64,000 nucleotides of DNA from RPQJ01 sp963726665. GTDB taxonomy: Bacteria; Pseudomonadota; Gammaproteobacteria; Steroidobacterales; Steroidobacteraceae. Below are positions 1-8,414 of the stretch, in pieces (the first letter of the stretch is position 1; every line of letters starts with the position of its first letter). The DNA lies in assembly GCA_963726665.1 (NCBI GenBank), contig CAVSDW010000011.1:186001-250000 (forward strand). Direction: 5' to 3'. The position numbers were made by a program, and so were the translations under genes. The notes under the pieces were generated by a model that was not told where the DNA came from, did not search any database, and saw only the letters and a list, made by a program, of their open reading frames with translations.

Positions 1-124
1 GCTGCACCGGCTCCTCGGGATGCGTCCAGCGCAAGGCGGCCCCCGCGATCAGCGCGATGAGCAGCACGTGCAGGCCTGCGGACCCCATCAGCGGGCGAAG
101 GTGCTCGCTCGCGAATCCGCTCAT
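1..124 (-). CDS. tolA: TolA N-terminus (partial, runs off the window)
   Basis: Only the first 41 codons lie in the window. They start at ATG (122-124 on the complement) and encode a short cytoplasmic tail followed by one hydrophobic segment at about residues 11-25 (LHVLLIALIAGAAL). That is the expected shape of TolA, the inner-membrane anchor that links the TolQ-TolR motor to TolB and Pal during outer-membrane constriction. It lies 3 bp downstream of the tolR stop, so tolQ-tolR-tolA is one operon. The call rests mainly on operon position because the diagnostic long helix and C-terminal domain are outside the window. A TonB-like energy transducer is the alternative. Confidence 0.75.
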   Translation of the reverse strand, partial: MSGFASEHLRPLMGSAGLHVLLIALIAGAALRWTHPEEPVQ

Positions 125-127
125 CGT

Positions 128-571
128 TCAGTGCTTCGCGCTCGGGTGCGCCTCGGCAGCCACCGGCTGGGTGACGAAGCCCACCTTCTTCGCGCCTGAC
201 TGCTGCAACAGCACCATGCCCTCCACGACCCGGCCGTAAGCGACCGCCGTATCTGCCTTGACCAGAACGGGGCGCTCAGGTTCCCTGCGCATCGCGGCCG
301 AAGCCACTTCCAGGACCCGCTCGGCCGTCAGCGGAGTCTCCGGATTGCCGATGTTGAGGTACATCCGCGCGTCGCGGTCGATGCTCAGCACCAGCGGTTC
401 GAGCTTGTCGGGCTGGATCGGCTCGGCGCCCGCCTTCGGCAGGTCCACCTTGATGCCCTGGCTCAGCATGGGCGCGGTCACCATGAAGATGACCAGCAAC
501 ACGAGCATCACGTCGATGTACGGAACGACGTTGATCTCGCCCATGAGCCGTCGGCCGCGCTTGTTCCTCAC
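128..571 (-). CDS. tolR: TolR, proton-channel subunit of the Tol-Pal motor
   Basis: ExbD/TolR family protein of 147 residues. A basic cytoplasmic N-terminus leads into INVVPYIDVMLVLLVIFMVT, a single transmembrane helix carrying the conserved Asp (about residue 20) that conducts protons; the periplasmic domain follows. I prefer the GTG start at 571 because GAGGGT sits 6 nt upstream of it and the product then begins like other TolR proteins. An ATG at 604 would add 11 residues and overlap tolQ by 23 nt. TolR works with TolQ to turn proton-motive force into movement of TolA. It lies between tolQ and tolA. Confidence 0.93.
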   Translation of the reverse strand: MRNKRGRRLMGEINVVPYIDVMLVLLVIFMVTAPMLSQGIKVDLPKAGAEPIQPDKLEPLVLSIDRDARMYLNIGNPETPLTAERVLEVASAAMRREPERPVLVKADTAVAYGRVVEGMVLLQQSGAKKVGFVTQPVAAEAHPSAKH

Positions 572-581
572 GGTCGCACCC

Positions 582-1259
582 TCATTCGCCGTCCGCGCCG
601 GCATGGCGCTGCAGGATGCTCGAGAACTCCTCCATGAACGTGTCGTAGCGCAGCTCGAGGCGCCCGACCTGGTCGGCGTAGCGGTTGTAGGCGATCACCG
701 CCGGTATTGCCGCGAAGAGGCCCATCGCCGTGGCGATCAGGGCCTCGGCGATTGCGGGAGCCACCGTCGCGAGCGTGGCCTGCTGCACGTTCCCGAGGCC
801 CTGGAACGCACTCATGATGCCCCACACCGTGCCGAAGAGACCGACATAGGGACTGGTCGAGCCGATGGTCGCGAGTGTGGCGAGGTTCTGCTCGAGGCGG
901 TCCGTTTCACGCAACTGCGCCACCTTCATCGCCCGGCGGCTGCCCTCGAGGAGCTGCGCCCCGCCGAGGCCGATCTGCTGTCGCAGTCGGGAAAATTCCC
1001 GGAAGCCGGCGAAGAAGACCCCGGACATGCCGATCGGCGATGCGCCCTCGAGCGACTTGTAGAGCGCCGCGAGGTCCCCGCCCGACCAGAACTTGTCCTC
1101 GAAGGCGTCGGCGGTGTGGCGCGCTTCCGCCAGCACGCTGCGCTTGCGGAAGATGATGGCCCAGGACACGACCGAGGCCGCCGCGAGCAGTGCCAGCACG
1201 CACTGCACGGGGAAGCTGGCGCCCAGGATCAGGTCCAGCGCGGAATGTTCACCGATCAT
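582..1259 (-). CDS. tolQ: TolQ, motor subunit of the Tol-Pal system
   Basis: MotA/TolQ/ExbB family protein of 225 residues, close to the usual length. Three hydrophobic segments are visible at about residues 12-36, 130-157 and 170-192, with a large cytoplasmic loop between the first and second. The segment around VGLFGTVWGIMSAF is the family signature of the second helix. TolQ oligomers surround TolR dimers in the inner membrane and form the proton-driven motor used in outer-membrane invagination at division. The gene follows ruvB by 9 bp, the common gammaproteobacterial arrangement ruvCAB-tolQRAB-pal, and is probably co-transcribed with it. Confidence 0.96.
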   Translation of the reverse strand: MIGEHSALDLILGASFPVQCVLALLAAASVVSWAIIFRKRSVLAEARHTADAFEDKFWSGGDLAALYKSLEGASPIGMSGVFFAGFREFSRLRQQIGLGGAQLLEGSRRAMKVAQLRETDRLEQNLATLATIGSTSPYVGLFGTVWGIMSAFQGLGNVQQATLATVAPAIAEALIATAMGLFAAIPAVIAYNRYADQVGRLELRYDTFMEEFSSILQRHAGADGE

Positions 1260-1268
1260 CCTTCATCC

Positions 1269-2309
1269 TCAGGTTTCGAAGAGGCCAATGGTCCCCTGGC
1301 GCTCGGGGGCCGGCGGCGACAGGCCGAAGTGCAGGTATGCGTTGCGGGTCGCGACGCGGCCGCGGGCGGTGCGCATGATGTAACCCTGCTGGATCAGGAA
1401 GGGCTCGATCACGTCCTCGATGGTGCCGCGCTCCTCGCCGAGCGCCGCTGCCAGGCTGTCGACGCCGACCGGGCCGCCGTCGAACTTCTCGATGATCGTC
1501 AGCATGAGCCTGCGATCCATCGGGTCGAAGCCCTGCGGATCCACGTCCAGGAGGTCGAGCGCACCCTGCGCCACCGACTCCGTGACGCGGCCCTGCGCCT
1601 TGACCTCGGCGAAGTCCCTCACCCGGCGCAGCAGCCGGTTCGCGATCCGCGGCGTGCCGCGCGAGCGCTGCGCGATGCGGGTGGCGCCCTCCACGTCCGT
1701 CGGCACGCCCATGATGCGCGCGGAGCGCTCCACGATGCGCTGCAGGTCGTCGTGGCCGTAGAACTCGAGCCGCTGCACGATGCCGAACCGGTCGCGCAGA
1801 GGCGAGGTGAGCAACCCTGCGCGCGTGGTCGCACCGACCAGCGTGAACGGCGGCAGGTCGATCTTGATCGAGCGCGCGCCCGGTCCCTCGCCGATCACGA
1901 TGTCGAGCTGGAAGTCCTCGAGCGCGGGGTAAAGGATCTCCTCCACCACCGGGCTCAGGCGGTGGATCTCGTCCACGAACAGGATTTCGTTCGGCTGAAG
2001 GTTGGTGAGCAGCGCCGCGAGGTCGCCCGGCCGCTCGAGCACCGGGCCGGAGGTCTGCTTGAAGCCGACGCCCAGTTCGTTCGCGATGACGTGCGCGAGC
2101 GTCGTCTTGCCGAGCCCCGGCGGCCCGAAGATGAGCACGTGGTCGAGCGCCTCGCCGCGCTGCCGCGCCGCCTGGATGAAGATTTCCATCTGCGCCTTCA
2201 TGGGCGCCTGGCCGACGTAGTCCGCGAGCGACTTCGGCCTGACGGCACGGTCGTAGGCCTCCTCGTCCCGCTGCGGAGCTGCCGAGATCACGCGATCCTC
2301 TTCGATCAT
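1269..2309 (-). CDS. ruvB: RuvB, Holliday junction branch-migration ATPase
   Basis: AAA+ motor of 346 residues, full length for the family. The Walker A motif GPPGLGKTT is at residues 62-70, Walker B is DEIHR at about 116, and the sensor/arginine-finger segment GATTRAGLLTSPLRDRFG follows. A C-terminal winged-helix DNA-binding domain completes it. RuvB hexamers bind RuvA and drive branch migration of Holliday junctions in recombinational repair. It starts at ATG 2309, 12 bp after the ruvA stop, in a ruvC-ruvA-ruvB operon that continues into tolQ. Confidence 0.98.
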   Translation of the reverse strand: MIEEDRVISAAPQRDEEAYDRAVRPKSLADYVGQAPMKAQMEIFIQAARQRGEALDHVLIFGPPGLGKTTLAHVIANELGVGFKQTSGPVLERPGDLAALLTNLQPNEILFVDEIHRLSPVVEEILYPALEDFQLDIVIGEGPGARSIKIDLPPFTLVGATTRAGLLTSPLRDRFGIVQRLEFYGHDDLQRIVERSARIMGVPTDVEGATRIAQRSRGTPRIANRLLRRVRDFAEVKAQGRVTESVAQGALDLLDVDPQGFDPMDRRLMLTIIEKFDGGPVGVDSLAAALGEERGTIEDVIEPFLIQQGYIMRTARGRVATRNAYLHFGLSPPAPERQGTIGLFET

Positions 2310-2321
2310 GCCGGCACTCCG

Positions 2322-2921
2322 TCAGCCCGCCGCCGCGCGCAGCGCGTGGCGGATCAATTCTTCCGTGGAGGTCACGGACGGCTCGACCTTCTGCAGCAGC
2401 CGCGTGACTTCCGCCGGCTTGTAGCCGAGGGACACGAGCGCGCTGAAGGCCTCCGAATGCGGACTGGGCGGAGCGCCGGCCGGCGCGCCGGGGAGACTGC
2501 CGGGCGCCGGCCCGGCCAGGATCTTGAGGCGGTCTCGCATCTCGATCACGAGCCGTTCGGCCGTCTTGCGGCCGATACCGGGCACCCGCACCAGCGTGGC
2601 GACGTCTTCCGACTCGATGCAGCGGTGGAAGTCGTCGACGCTGACGCCCGAGAGAATCGCGAGTGCGATTCTCGGACCGACACCCGACACCTTGATGAGT
2701 TCCCGGAACAGGCTCCGCTCACGTTCCGTGCCGAAGCCGTACAGGAGGTGGGCGTCCTCGCGAACGACGAGGTGCGTGCGCAGGGTGACTTCCGCACCCA
2801 CGGCCGGCAGCCCGTAGAACGTGGACATCGGCGCCTCGAGGTCGTAGCCCACGCCGCCCACGTCCACCGTGAGGGACGGCGGCTGCTTGGCCGCGAGGCG
2901 CCCGCGGAGGAAACCGATCAT
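2322..2921 (-). CDS. ruvA: RuvA, Holliday junction-binding subunit
   Basis: Protein of 199 residues beginning MIGFLRGRL, typical of RuvA. It has an N-terminal OB-fold, a central double helix-hairpin-helix region (about residues 70-130, including VSGVGPRIALAILSG and VPGIGRKTAERL), and a C-terminal three-helix domain that contacts RuvB, after an Ala/Pro/Gly-rich linker. A tetramer holds the four-way junction and loads RuvB. The ATG overlaps the ruvC stop by 4 nt (ATGA), showing translational coupling. A longer in-frame opening upstream is antisense noise; this start gives the normal length. Confidence 0.97.
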   Translation of the reverse strand: MIGFLRGRLAAKQPPSLTVDVGGVGYDLEAPMSTFYGLPAVGAEVTLRTHLVVREDAHLLYGFGTERERSLFRELIKVSGVGPRIALAILSGVSVDDFHRCIESEDVATLVRVPGIGRKTAERLVIEMRDRLKILAGPAPGSLPGAPAGAPPSPHSEAFSALVSLGYKPAEVTRLLQKVEPSVTSTEELIRHALRAAAG

Positions 2922-3505
2922 CGGCCCGCTCCTGCGGCCGCGCCGTCTGCAACCGCCATCTTCGCCTGCCGGGAATACGCATGGCAGAGCGCAATGCCGA
3001 TCGCATCGGCGGCATCCGGGCCGAGTTCTCCGGTGAGCCTGAGCAGCGTCCTCACCATCAGTTGCACCTGTTCCTTCTGCGCCCCGCCCTGGCCCACCAC
3101 CGCGAGTTTCACCTCGCGCGGGGCGTATTCGAACACCGTCGGGTCCGTCGAGAACGCAGCGCACAGCGCCGCACCCCGCGCCTGGCCGAGCTTGAGCGCG
3201 CTGTCGGCGTTGCGGTGCATGAACACGCGCTCGATCGCCACCTCGGCCGGTCGATATTCCTGCATGAGCGTGACCACGCCCTCGAAGATCTGTCGCAGGC
3301 GTGGCGGGAACTCGCTGCCGCTGGTGCGGATGGCGCCGCTCGTCACGTAGCGCGCCTCGCCTTCGGCCCAGTCGATGACGCCGAAACCGGTCGCCACCGA
3401 CCCGGGATCGAGCCCGAGTATGCGGACGGATGCGGTACCAGTGACGCCACCCTTCGACGGGAGCGCCCAGCGCCGGCCACCACGACTGAGCCTGGGCAAA
3501 TCCAC
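2918..3505 (-). CDS. ruvC: RuvC, Holliday junction resolvase
   Basis: RNase H-fold endonuclease that nicks Holliday junctions symmetrically. Visible are the first catalytic Asp in ILGLDPGSVATGFGVI, the Glu in EVAIERVF, and the C-terminal acidic pair in DAADAIGIALCH. RuvC normally starts directly before the RILGLDPG segment. Here the codon at that spot is GTC, and the only in-frame starts are GTG at 3505 or TTG at 3499, so the protein (195 residues) carries about 25 extra N-terminal residues. The TTG has GGGG 6 nt upstream. It is the first gene of ruvCAB and diverges from relA. Confidence 0.94.
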   Translation of the reverse strand: MDLPRLSRGGRRWALPSKGGVTGTASVRILGLDPGSVATGFGVIDWAEGEARYVTSGAIRTSGSEFPPRLRQIFEGVVTLMQEYRPAEVAIERVFMHRNADSALKLGQARGAALCAAFSTDPTVFEYAPREVKLAVVGQGGAQKEQVQLMVRTLLRLTGELGPDAADAIGIALCHAYSRQAKMAVADGAAAGAGR

Positions 3506-3535
3506 ACCCCGCGGGAGACGTTACGACTGCGGCGT

Positions 3536-5671
3536 ATGATAGCGCACGCTGTGAAGCCCGCCGAATTCGATCCCGAGTCCCAGACCCCGCGAGTCCGCGC
3601 CGCTCTCGAGCAGGTGCAGGGCCTCGAGCCCGCACGCGCCGCCGCCATCAGCATCGAACTCGCTTCACTGCTGGCCGAGCTGCGAGCCGACGAGGACGTG
3701 CTGCTCGCGGGCATGCTGATCCCGTGGCTCGAGGCCGGCACGCTGGATGACGCCAGGGCCCAGGACCACTTCGGCACGGCCGCCGTGCATCTCGCCCGCG
3801 AAGTCGAACGGGTCGGAGGCATCGGCATCCCCGCCGACTGGAACCCCGGCCAGCCGATGAAGCCGCAGCAGGCCGAGGGGCTGCGCAAGCTCCTGCTGTC
3901 GCTCGCCTCCGACGTGCGACTCGTGCTGCTCCGCCTCGTGCTCCAGCTCGTGCGACTGCGCAACATGAAGGAGGCCACGCCCGCCGAGCAACGCTGGGCT
4001 GCGCTCGAAACCCGCGAAATCTACGCGCCACTCGCCAACCGCCTCGGCATCTGGCAGCTCAAGTGGGAGCTCGAGGACCTGGCCTTCCGCTACAGCGAGC
4101 CCGACGAGTACAAGCGGATTGCCGGCTGGCTCAAGTCGAAGCGCACGGAGCGCGAGCGCTACATCGAGGACGTGAAGGCGCTCCTCGGTGAAGAACTCGC
4201 CAAGGCCGGGATTGCCGGCGAGGTGACCGGCCGGCCGAAGCACATCTACAGCATCTACCGGAAGATGCAGCGCAAGGGGCTCGCGTTCGAGCAGGTCATG
4301 GACGTGCTCGCCGTCCGGATACAGGTGGACACCGTCGCCGAGTGCTACGCGGCGCTCGGCATCGTGCACGGCCTGTGGAGCTACATGCCCGGCGAGTTCG
4401 ACGACTACATCGCGACACCGAAGGAGAACAGCTACCGCTCGCTGCACACCGCTGTCATCGGCCCGGGCCGCCTGCCGCTCGAGGTGCAGATCCGCACGCG
4501 CGAGATGCACGACCACGCGGAGCTCGGCGTCGCCGCGCACTGGCAGTACAAGGAGGGTCGCCGTGCGGAGTCCAGCTTCCAGCAGAAGATCAACTGGCTG
4601 CGACAGCTGCTCGAGCCCACCGCGCGTGAGGGGCTGGAGCCCGACCTCCTCGCCGGGCTGCAGGCGGAGATCTTCGAGGACCGCGTCTATGCCCTGAGCC
4701 CCAAGGGCGAAGTCGTGGACCTTCCGCAGGGGGCGACGCCGCTCGACTTCGCCTACCAGGTTCACACCAACCTCGGGCACCGCTGCCGTGGCGCGAAAGT
4801 GAACGGCCGCATGGTGTCGCTCAACACGCAGCTTACGAACGGCGATACGGTCGAGATCATCACCGGCAAGCAAGCCAACCCCAGCCGCGACTGGCTGGTG
4901 CCTTCGCTCGGGTTCCTCGCCTCGGCACGGAACCGCGGCAAGGTGCGCACCTGGTTCCGCAAGCTCGACGCCGGCGAGAACCTCGAGCAGGGCCGGCAGA
5001 TGTTCGATCGCGAGATCGAGCGGCTGGGCGTGCGCAGCCTGACGCTGCCGGAGATCCTCGACGAACTCGGGCTCGAAAACGCCGACGCCCTCTACGTGGG
5101 GCTGGGCGAGGGCGAGATCACGCTGGCGCAGGTGGCGGGCGCGATCCAGCGCCGCCAGCACGAGCGTCTGCCTCCCAAGGCACCGAAGACGCCGCTGCAC
5201 GGCGCGGGGCACGGCTCGACCGGCGGCATGGTGGTGGACGGCGTCGGCGACCTGCTGACGACGATCGCCCGCTGTTGCCGTCCGGTGCCGCCCGAGCAGA
5301 TCGCGGGCTACATCACGCTTGGCCGGGGTGTGAGCATCCACCGCGTGGAATGCTCGAACTTCCTCAGGTTGCGCGACACGCAGCCGCAGCGCGTGCTCGC
5401 CGTGGACTGGGGCCGTTCCTCGCCCGAGCGGACCTTCCCCGTGGCCATCCGGGTCGAGGCATTCGACCGGCGCGCCCTGGTGCGGGACATTTCCTCGGTG
5501 CTCGCAGACGAGCACATCAGCATCGAGACCATGAACACCGTGACGAATGCGTCGGAGAATACGGCCCGAGTCGACCTCACCGTCACGGTGCACGGGCTCG
5601 AGGAACTGAGCCGATTGCTCGGGCGATTCGCAGGCCTGACGAACGTCATCAGCGCCGTCCGGCGACGCTAG
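3536..5671 (+). CDS. relA: RelA-type (p)ppGpp synthetase
   Basis: Long RelA/SpoT homologue of 711 residues. The N-terminal domain lacks the HD dyad needed for ppGpp hydrolysis: at the expected place the sequence reads MLIPWLEAG. The synthetase domain carries GEFDDYIA, the acidic EFDD signature of RelA rather than the RFKD of SpoT, followed by KENSYRSLHT and the conserved GVAAHWQYKEG. TGS, helical and zinc-finger-like segments and a C-terminal ACT domain follow. It should therefore be a synthetase-only enzyme activated at the ribosome by uncharged tRNA. The ATG at 3536 gives a family-typical length; a GTG at 3551 is an alternative start. Confidence 0.95.
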   Translation: MIAHAVKPAEFDPESQTPRVRAALEQVQGLEPARAAAISIELASLLAELRADEDVLLAGMLIPWLEAGTLDDARAQDHFGTAAVHLAREVERVGGIGIPADWNPGQPMKPQQAEGLRKLLLSLASDVRLVLLRLVLQLVRLRNMKEATPAEQRWAALETREIYAPLANRLGIWQLKWELEDLAFRYSEPDEYKRIAGWLKSKRTERERYIEDVKALLGEELAKAGIAGEVTGRPKHIYSIYRKMQRKGLAFEQVMDVLAVRIQVDTVAECYAALGIVHGLWSYMPGEFDDYIATPKENSYRSLHTAVIGPGRLPLEVQIRTREMHDHAELGVAAHWQYKEGRRAESSFQQKINWLRQLLEPTAREGLEPDLLAGLQAEIFEDRVYALSPKGEVVDLPQGATPLDFAYQVHTNLGHRCRGAKVNGRMVSLNTQLTNGDTVEIITGKQANPSRDWLVPSLGFLASARNRGKVRTWFRKLDAGENLEQGRQMFDREIERLGVRSLTLPEILDELGLENADALYVGLGEGEITLAQVAGAIQRRQHERLPPKAPKTPLHGAGHGSTGGMVVDGVGDLLTTIARCCRPVPPEQIAGYITLGRGVSIHRVECSNFLRLRDTQPQRVLAVDWGRSSPERTFPVAIRVEAFDRRALVRDISSVLADEHISIETMNTVTNASENTARVDLTVTVHGLEELSRLLGRFAGLTNVISAVRRR

Positions 5672-5679
5672 ATGGCCAA

Positions 5680-5728
5680 AGGGGACATTCTCCTTTTCCC
5701 GGCAACGGGGAAAAGGAGAATGTCCCCT
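5680..5728. repeat. Perfect palindromic repeat, likely also a bidirectional terminator
   Basis: An inverted repeat with 21-bp perfect arms (5680-5700 and 5708-5728) and a 7-nt loop. The arms begin GGGGACATTCTCC and end in TTTTCCC. It sits in the 82-bp gap between the converging relA and lpdA genes, 8 bp after the relA stop. A related, longer copy lies in imuB (43945-44052). As RNA either strand would form a very stable hairpin, so it could stop transcription from both sides. The family resembles extragenic palindromes that are mobilised in trans by REP-associated transposases, but no such transposase is in this window. Confidence 0.9.
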
Positions 5729-5753
5729 GCTCCGCCGCACCGCCTGCCGGCGG

Positions 5754-7184
5754 TTACTTGTTCGGCATGTCGATCGCGCGCTTGTCCGCCGCGAGCGCCG
5801 CCTCGTGCAGCGCCTCGCTCAGCGTCGGGTGGGCGTGGATCGTCCGCTGCAGGTCCTCGGTGCTGGCCGAGTATTCGAGCGCGAGCACTGCCTCGGCGAT
5901 CAATTCGCCGGCCATCGGCCCCACGATGTGCACGCCGAGTATCTCGTCATCGTCGGTCGCGGATATGACCTTGCAGAACCCGGCCGTCGACTCCATCGCA
6001 CGGGCACGCCCGCTCGCGAGGAACGGGAACGAGCCCACCTTGTAGGCCCGGCCGGTCTTCTTCACGTCCTCCTCGGTCAGCCCGACCCACGCGATCTCGG
6101 GTGCCGTGTAGATGACGTAAGGTATGACCTTGTAGTTCACCTCGGAGACGAGACCGGCAACCAGGTCGCCGACCATCACACCCTCCTCCTTGCCCTTGTG
6201 GGCCAGCATCGGCCCACGCACCGCGTCGCCCACCGCCCAGACGTTGGGGGCGCCGGTCCGGCACTCGTGGTCCACCTTGACGAAGCCGCGCTCGTCGAAC
6301 TCCACGCCCGTACCTTCCGCGATCAGGTCCTGCGTGTAGGGCCGGCGGCCGATGGCGACCACGACCTTGTCCACGGTGACCGTCTGCGCGCCGGCGGCGT
6401 CCTCGTACTTGAGCGTGACGCCCTGCTTGCCCCGCTCCATGCCGCCCACCCGGGCGCCGAGACGGATGTCGAGTCCCTGCTTCCGGAAGTGCTTGAGCGA
6501 TTCCTTCGCGAGCTGCTGGTCGGCCATGTACAGGAACTGTTCCAGCGCCTCGAGCACCACGACTTCCGCGCCAAGGCGGCGCCACACGCTGCCGAGCTCG
6601 AGACCGATGACGCCCGCGCCGATCACCGCGAGCCGCTTCGGTACGGCGTCGAAGTCGAGAGCGCCCCAGGAATCCACGATGTCCTTGCCGTCGACGGGCA
6701 CGCTTCGCAATTCCATCGGCACGGAGCCCGACGCCAGCACGACGTGCTTCGCGACGAGTTCGGTCTTCTTCCCGTCGAACGCGGTGACCTCGACCTTGTT
6801 GCCCGCGAGCAGCCGGCCGTGACCCTGCAGTGCCGTGACGCCCGCCGACTTGAAAAGCGCGACGATGCCCTGCGTCGACGCCTTGACGATCTTCGCCTTG
6901 CGCTTCTGCATCGTGGCGACGTCGAATGCAAGGCTGCCGACGGAAATCCCGTGGACCGCAAATTCGGACTGGGCGCGGTGATAGAGCTCCGAGGACTCGA
7001 GCAGCGCCTTCGAAGGTATGCAGCCAGCGTTCAGGCAGGTGCCGCCGTAGGCATGCGTGCCGTCGCGGTTCTTCCACTCGTCGACGCAGGCGACCTTGAG
7101 CCCGTTCTGGGCCGCGCGGATGGCGCAGGGATAACCGGCAGGGCCGCCGCCGATCACGATGACGTCAAAGTTAGAGTCGGGCAT
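5754..7184 (-). CDS. lpdA: Dihydrolipoyl dehydrogenase (E3)
   Basis: FAD-dependent disulfide oxidoreductase of 476 residues. It has an N-terminal dinucleotide fold (VIVIGGGPAGYPCAI), the redox-active disulfide in GGTCLNAGCIPSKALL, a second Rossmann motif (VIGAGVIGLELG) for NAD, and the C-terminal interface with the catalytic His in HAHPTLSEALHEA. E3 reoxidises the dihydrolipoyl group of 2-oxo acid dehydrogenase complexes in the cytoplasm. It is last in sucA-sucB-lpdA, 9 bp after sucB, so it should serve the 2-oxoglutarate dehydrogenase complex and may be shared with others. Confidence 0.97.
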   Translation of the reverse strand: MPDSNFDVIVIGGGPAGYPCAIRAAQNGLKVACVDEWKNRDGTHAYGGTCLNAGCIPSKALLESSELYHRAQSEFAVHGISVGSLAFDVATMQKRKAKIVKASTQGIVALFKSAGVTALQGHGRLLAGNKVEVTAFDGKKTELVAKHVVLASGSVPMELRSVPVDGKDIVDSWGALDFDAVPKRLAVIGAGVIGLELGSVWRRLGAEVVVLEALEQFLYMADQQLAKESLKHFRKQGLDIRLGARVGGMERGKQGVTLKYEDAAGAQTVTVDKVVVAIGRRPYTQDLIAEGTGVEFDERGFVKVDHECRTGAPNVWAVGDAVRGPMLAHKGKEEGVMVGDLVAGLVSEVNYKVIPYVIYTAPEIAWVGLTEEDVKKTGRAYKVGSFPFLASGRARAMESTAGFCKVISATDDDEILGVHIVGPMAGELIAEAVLALEYSASTEDLQRTIHAHPTLSEALHEAALAADKRAIDMPNK

Positions 7185-7193
7185 GGATGCTCC

Positions 7194-8414
7194 TTAAACC
7201 TGTAGCAGCAGTCGCGCCGGATCCTCCAGCGCGTCCTTCACGGCGACGAGGAACTGCACGGCCTCGCGACCATCGATGATCCGGTGATCGTAACTGAGCG
7301 CCAGGTACATCATCGGGCGCACGACCACCTGGCCGTCCACCGCCACCGGACGCTCCTGGATCTTGTGCATGCCGAGAATCGCGCTCTGCGGCATGTTGAG
7401 GATGGGCGTCGAGAGCAGCGAGCCGAACACGCCGCCGTTCGTGATCGTGAACGTGCCGCCCGTGAGGTCATCGAGCGTGATCGTGCCCTCGCGGGCGCGA
7501 TTCGCGTAAGCCACCACCGATTGCTCGATCTGGCCGAAGCTCATGGCGTCGGCGTCGCGCAGCACGGGCACCACCAGCCCGCGATCCGTCGAGACCGCCA
7601 CGCCGATGTCGTAGTACTCGTGGTAGACGACGTCGTTTCCGTCCACAGAGGCGTTGACCACCGGATAGCGGCGCAGCGCCTCGATGCAGGCCTTGACGAA
7701 GAACGACATGAACCCGAGTCGGGCACCGTGCGCCTTCTCGAAGCGGTCCTTGTGCCGCGCACGCAGCTCGTTCACCGCCTTCAGGTCCACCTCGTTGAAG
7801 GTCGTGAGCATGGCCGCCGTCGACTGCGCCTGGATGAGCCGCTCGGCGATCCGGGCGCGCAGGCGCGTCATGGCCACGCGCCGCTCGGCGCGCGGGCCGC
7901 CCGGCGAAGGGACCGCCGGCGACGCCGCTGCGGACTCCCGGCTCGTCAGGTGCGAGAGCACGTCGCCCTTGGTGATGCGGCCGTCACGACCGCTGCCCGG
8001 GATCGTGCCCGAGTCGAGCTTGTGTTCCTCGACCAGGCGACGCACGGACGGCGCCAGCTTCTCGCTGGGGGCCGATCCCTTCGATTCGGCCGCGGCCTCC
8101 TGCTTCGCAGGCGTGGCAGCCGCCTTCGCGGCCGGCGGAGCCGCCGCGGTCGTCCCCGTCGACGCCGCCGCGACGGCGCCCTCCTCCAGCAGCGCGAGGA
8201 GCTGGCCACTGGTCACGGTCGCACCGTTCTGCACCTTGAGTTCCACGATCACGCCAGCAGCGGGTGCCGGCACCTCGAGCACGACCTTGTCGGTCTCGAG
8301 GTCGACGAGGTTCTCGTCGCGGGAAACGGCGTCGCCGGGCTTCTTGTGCCAGCCGACCAGCGTCGCGTCGGCGACCGACTCCGGGAGCTGGGGTACGCGG
8401 ACTTCGATCGTCAT
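7194..8414 (-). CDS. sucB: Dihydrolipoyl succinyltransferase (E2 of 2-oxoglutarate dehydrogenase)
   Basis: Protein of 406 residues with the three E2 parts in order. The lipoyl domain at 1-77 carries the acceptor Lys in LETDKVVLEVP. An Ala/Pro-rich linker leads to the peripheral subunit-binding domain (about 115-150, VRRLVEEHKLDSGTIPGSG). The C-terminal catalytic domain ends with SYDHRIIDGREA, which contains the active-site His and Asp. One lipoyl domain and the VRVPQLPESVADATLV start are typical of SucB rather than AceF. ATG 8414 overlaps the sucA stop (ATGA). It forms the core that binds E1 (sucA) and E3 (lpdA). Confidence 0.97.
   Translation of the reverse strand: MTIEVRVPQLPESVADATLVGWHKKPGDAVSRDENLVDLETDKVVLEVPAPAAGVIVELKVQNGATVTSGQLLALLEEGAVAAASTGTTAAAPPAAKAAATPAKQEAAAESKGSAPSEKLAPSVRRLVEEHKLDSGTIPGSGRDGRITKGDVLSHLTSRESAAASPAVPSPGGPRAERRVAMTRLRARIAERLIQAQSTAAMLTTFNEVDLKAVNELRARHKDRFEKAHGARLGFMSFFVKACIEALRRYPVVNASVDGNDVVYHEYYDIGVAVSTDRGLVVPVLRDADAMSFGQIEQSVVAYANRAREGTITLDDLTGGTFTITNGGVFGSLLSTPILNMPQSAILGMHKIQERPVAVDGQVVVRPMMYLALSYDHRIIDGREAVQFLVAVKDALEDPARLLLQV

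Noticed and set aside
258..3350. A 1030-codon open frame antisense to tolR-ruvC
   Set aside because: It is rich in Arg, His and Ala, shows no family motif and lies opposite well-conserved genes. In GC-rich DNA the frame facing third codon positions is often open by chance.
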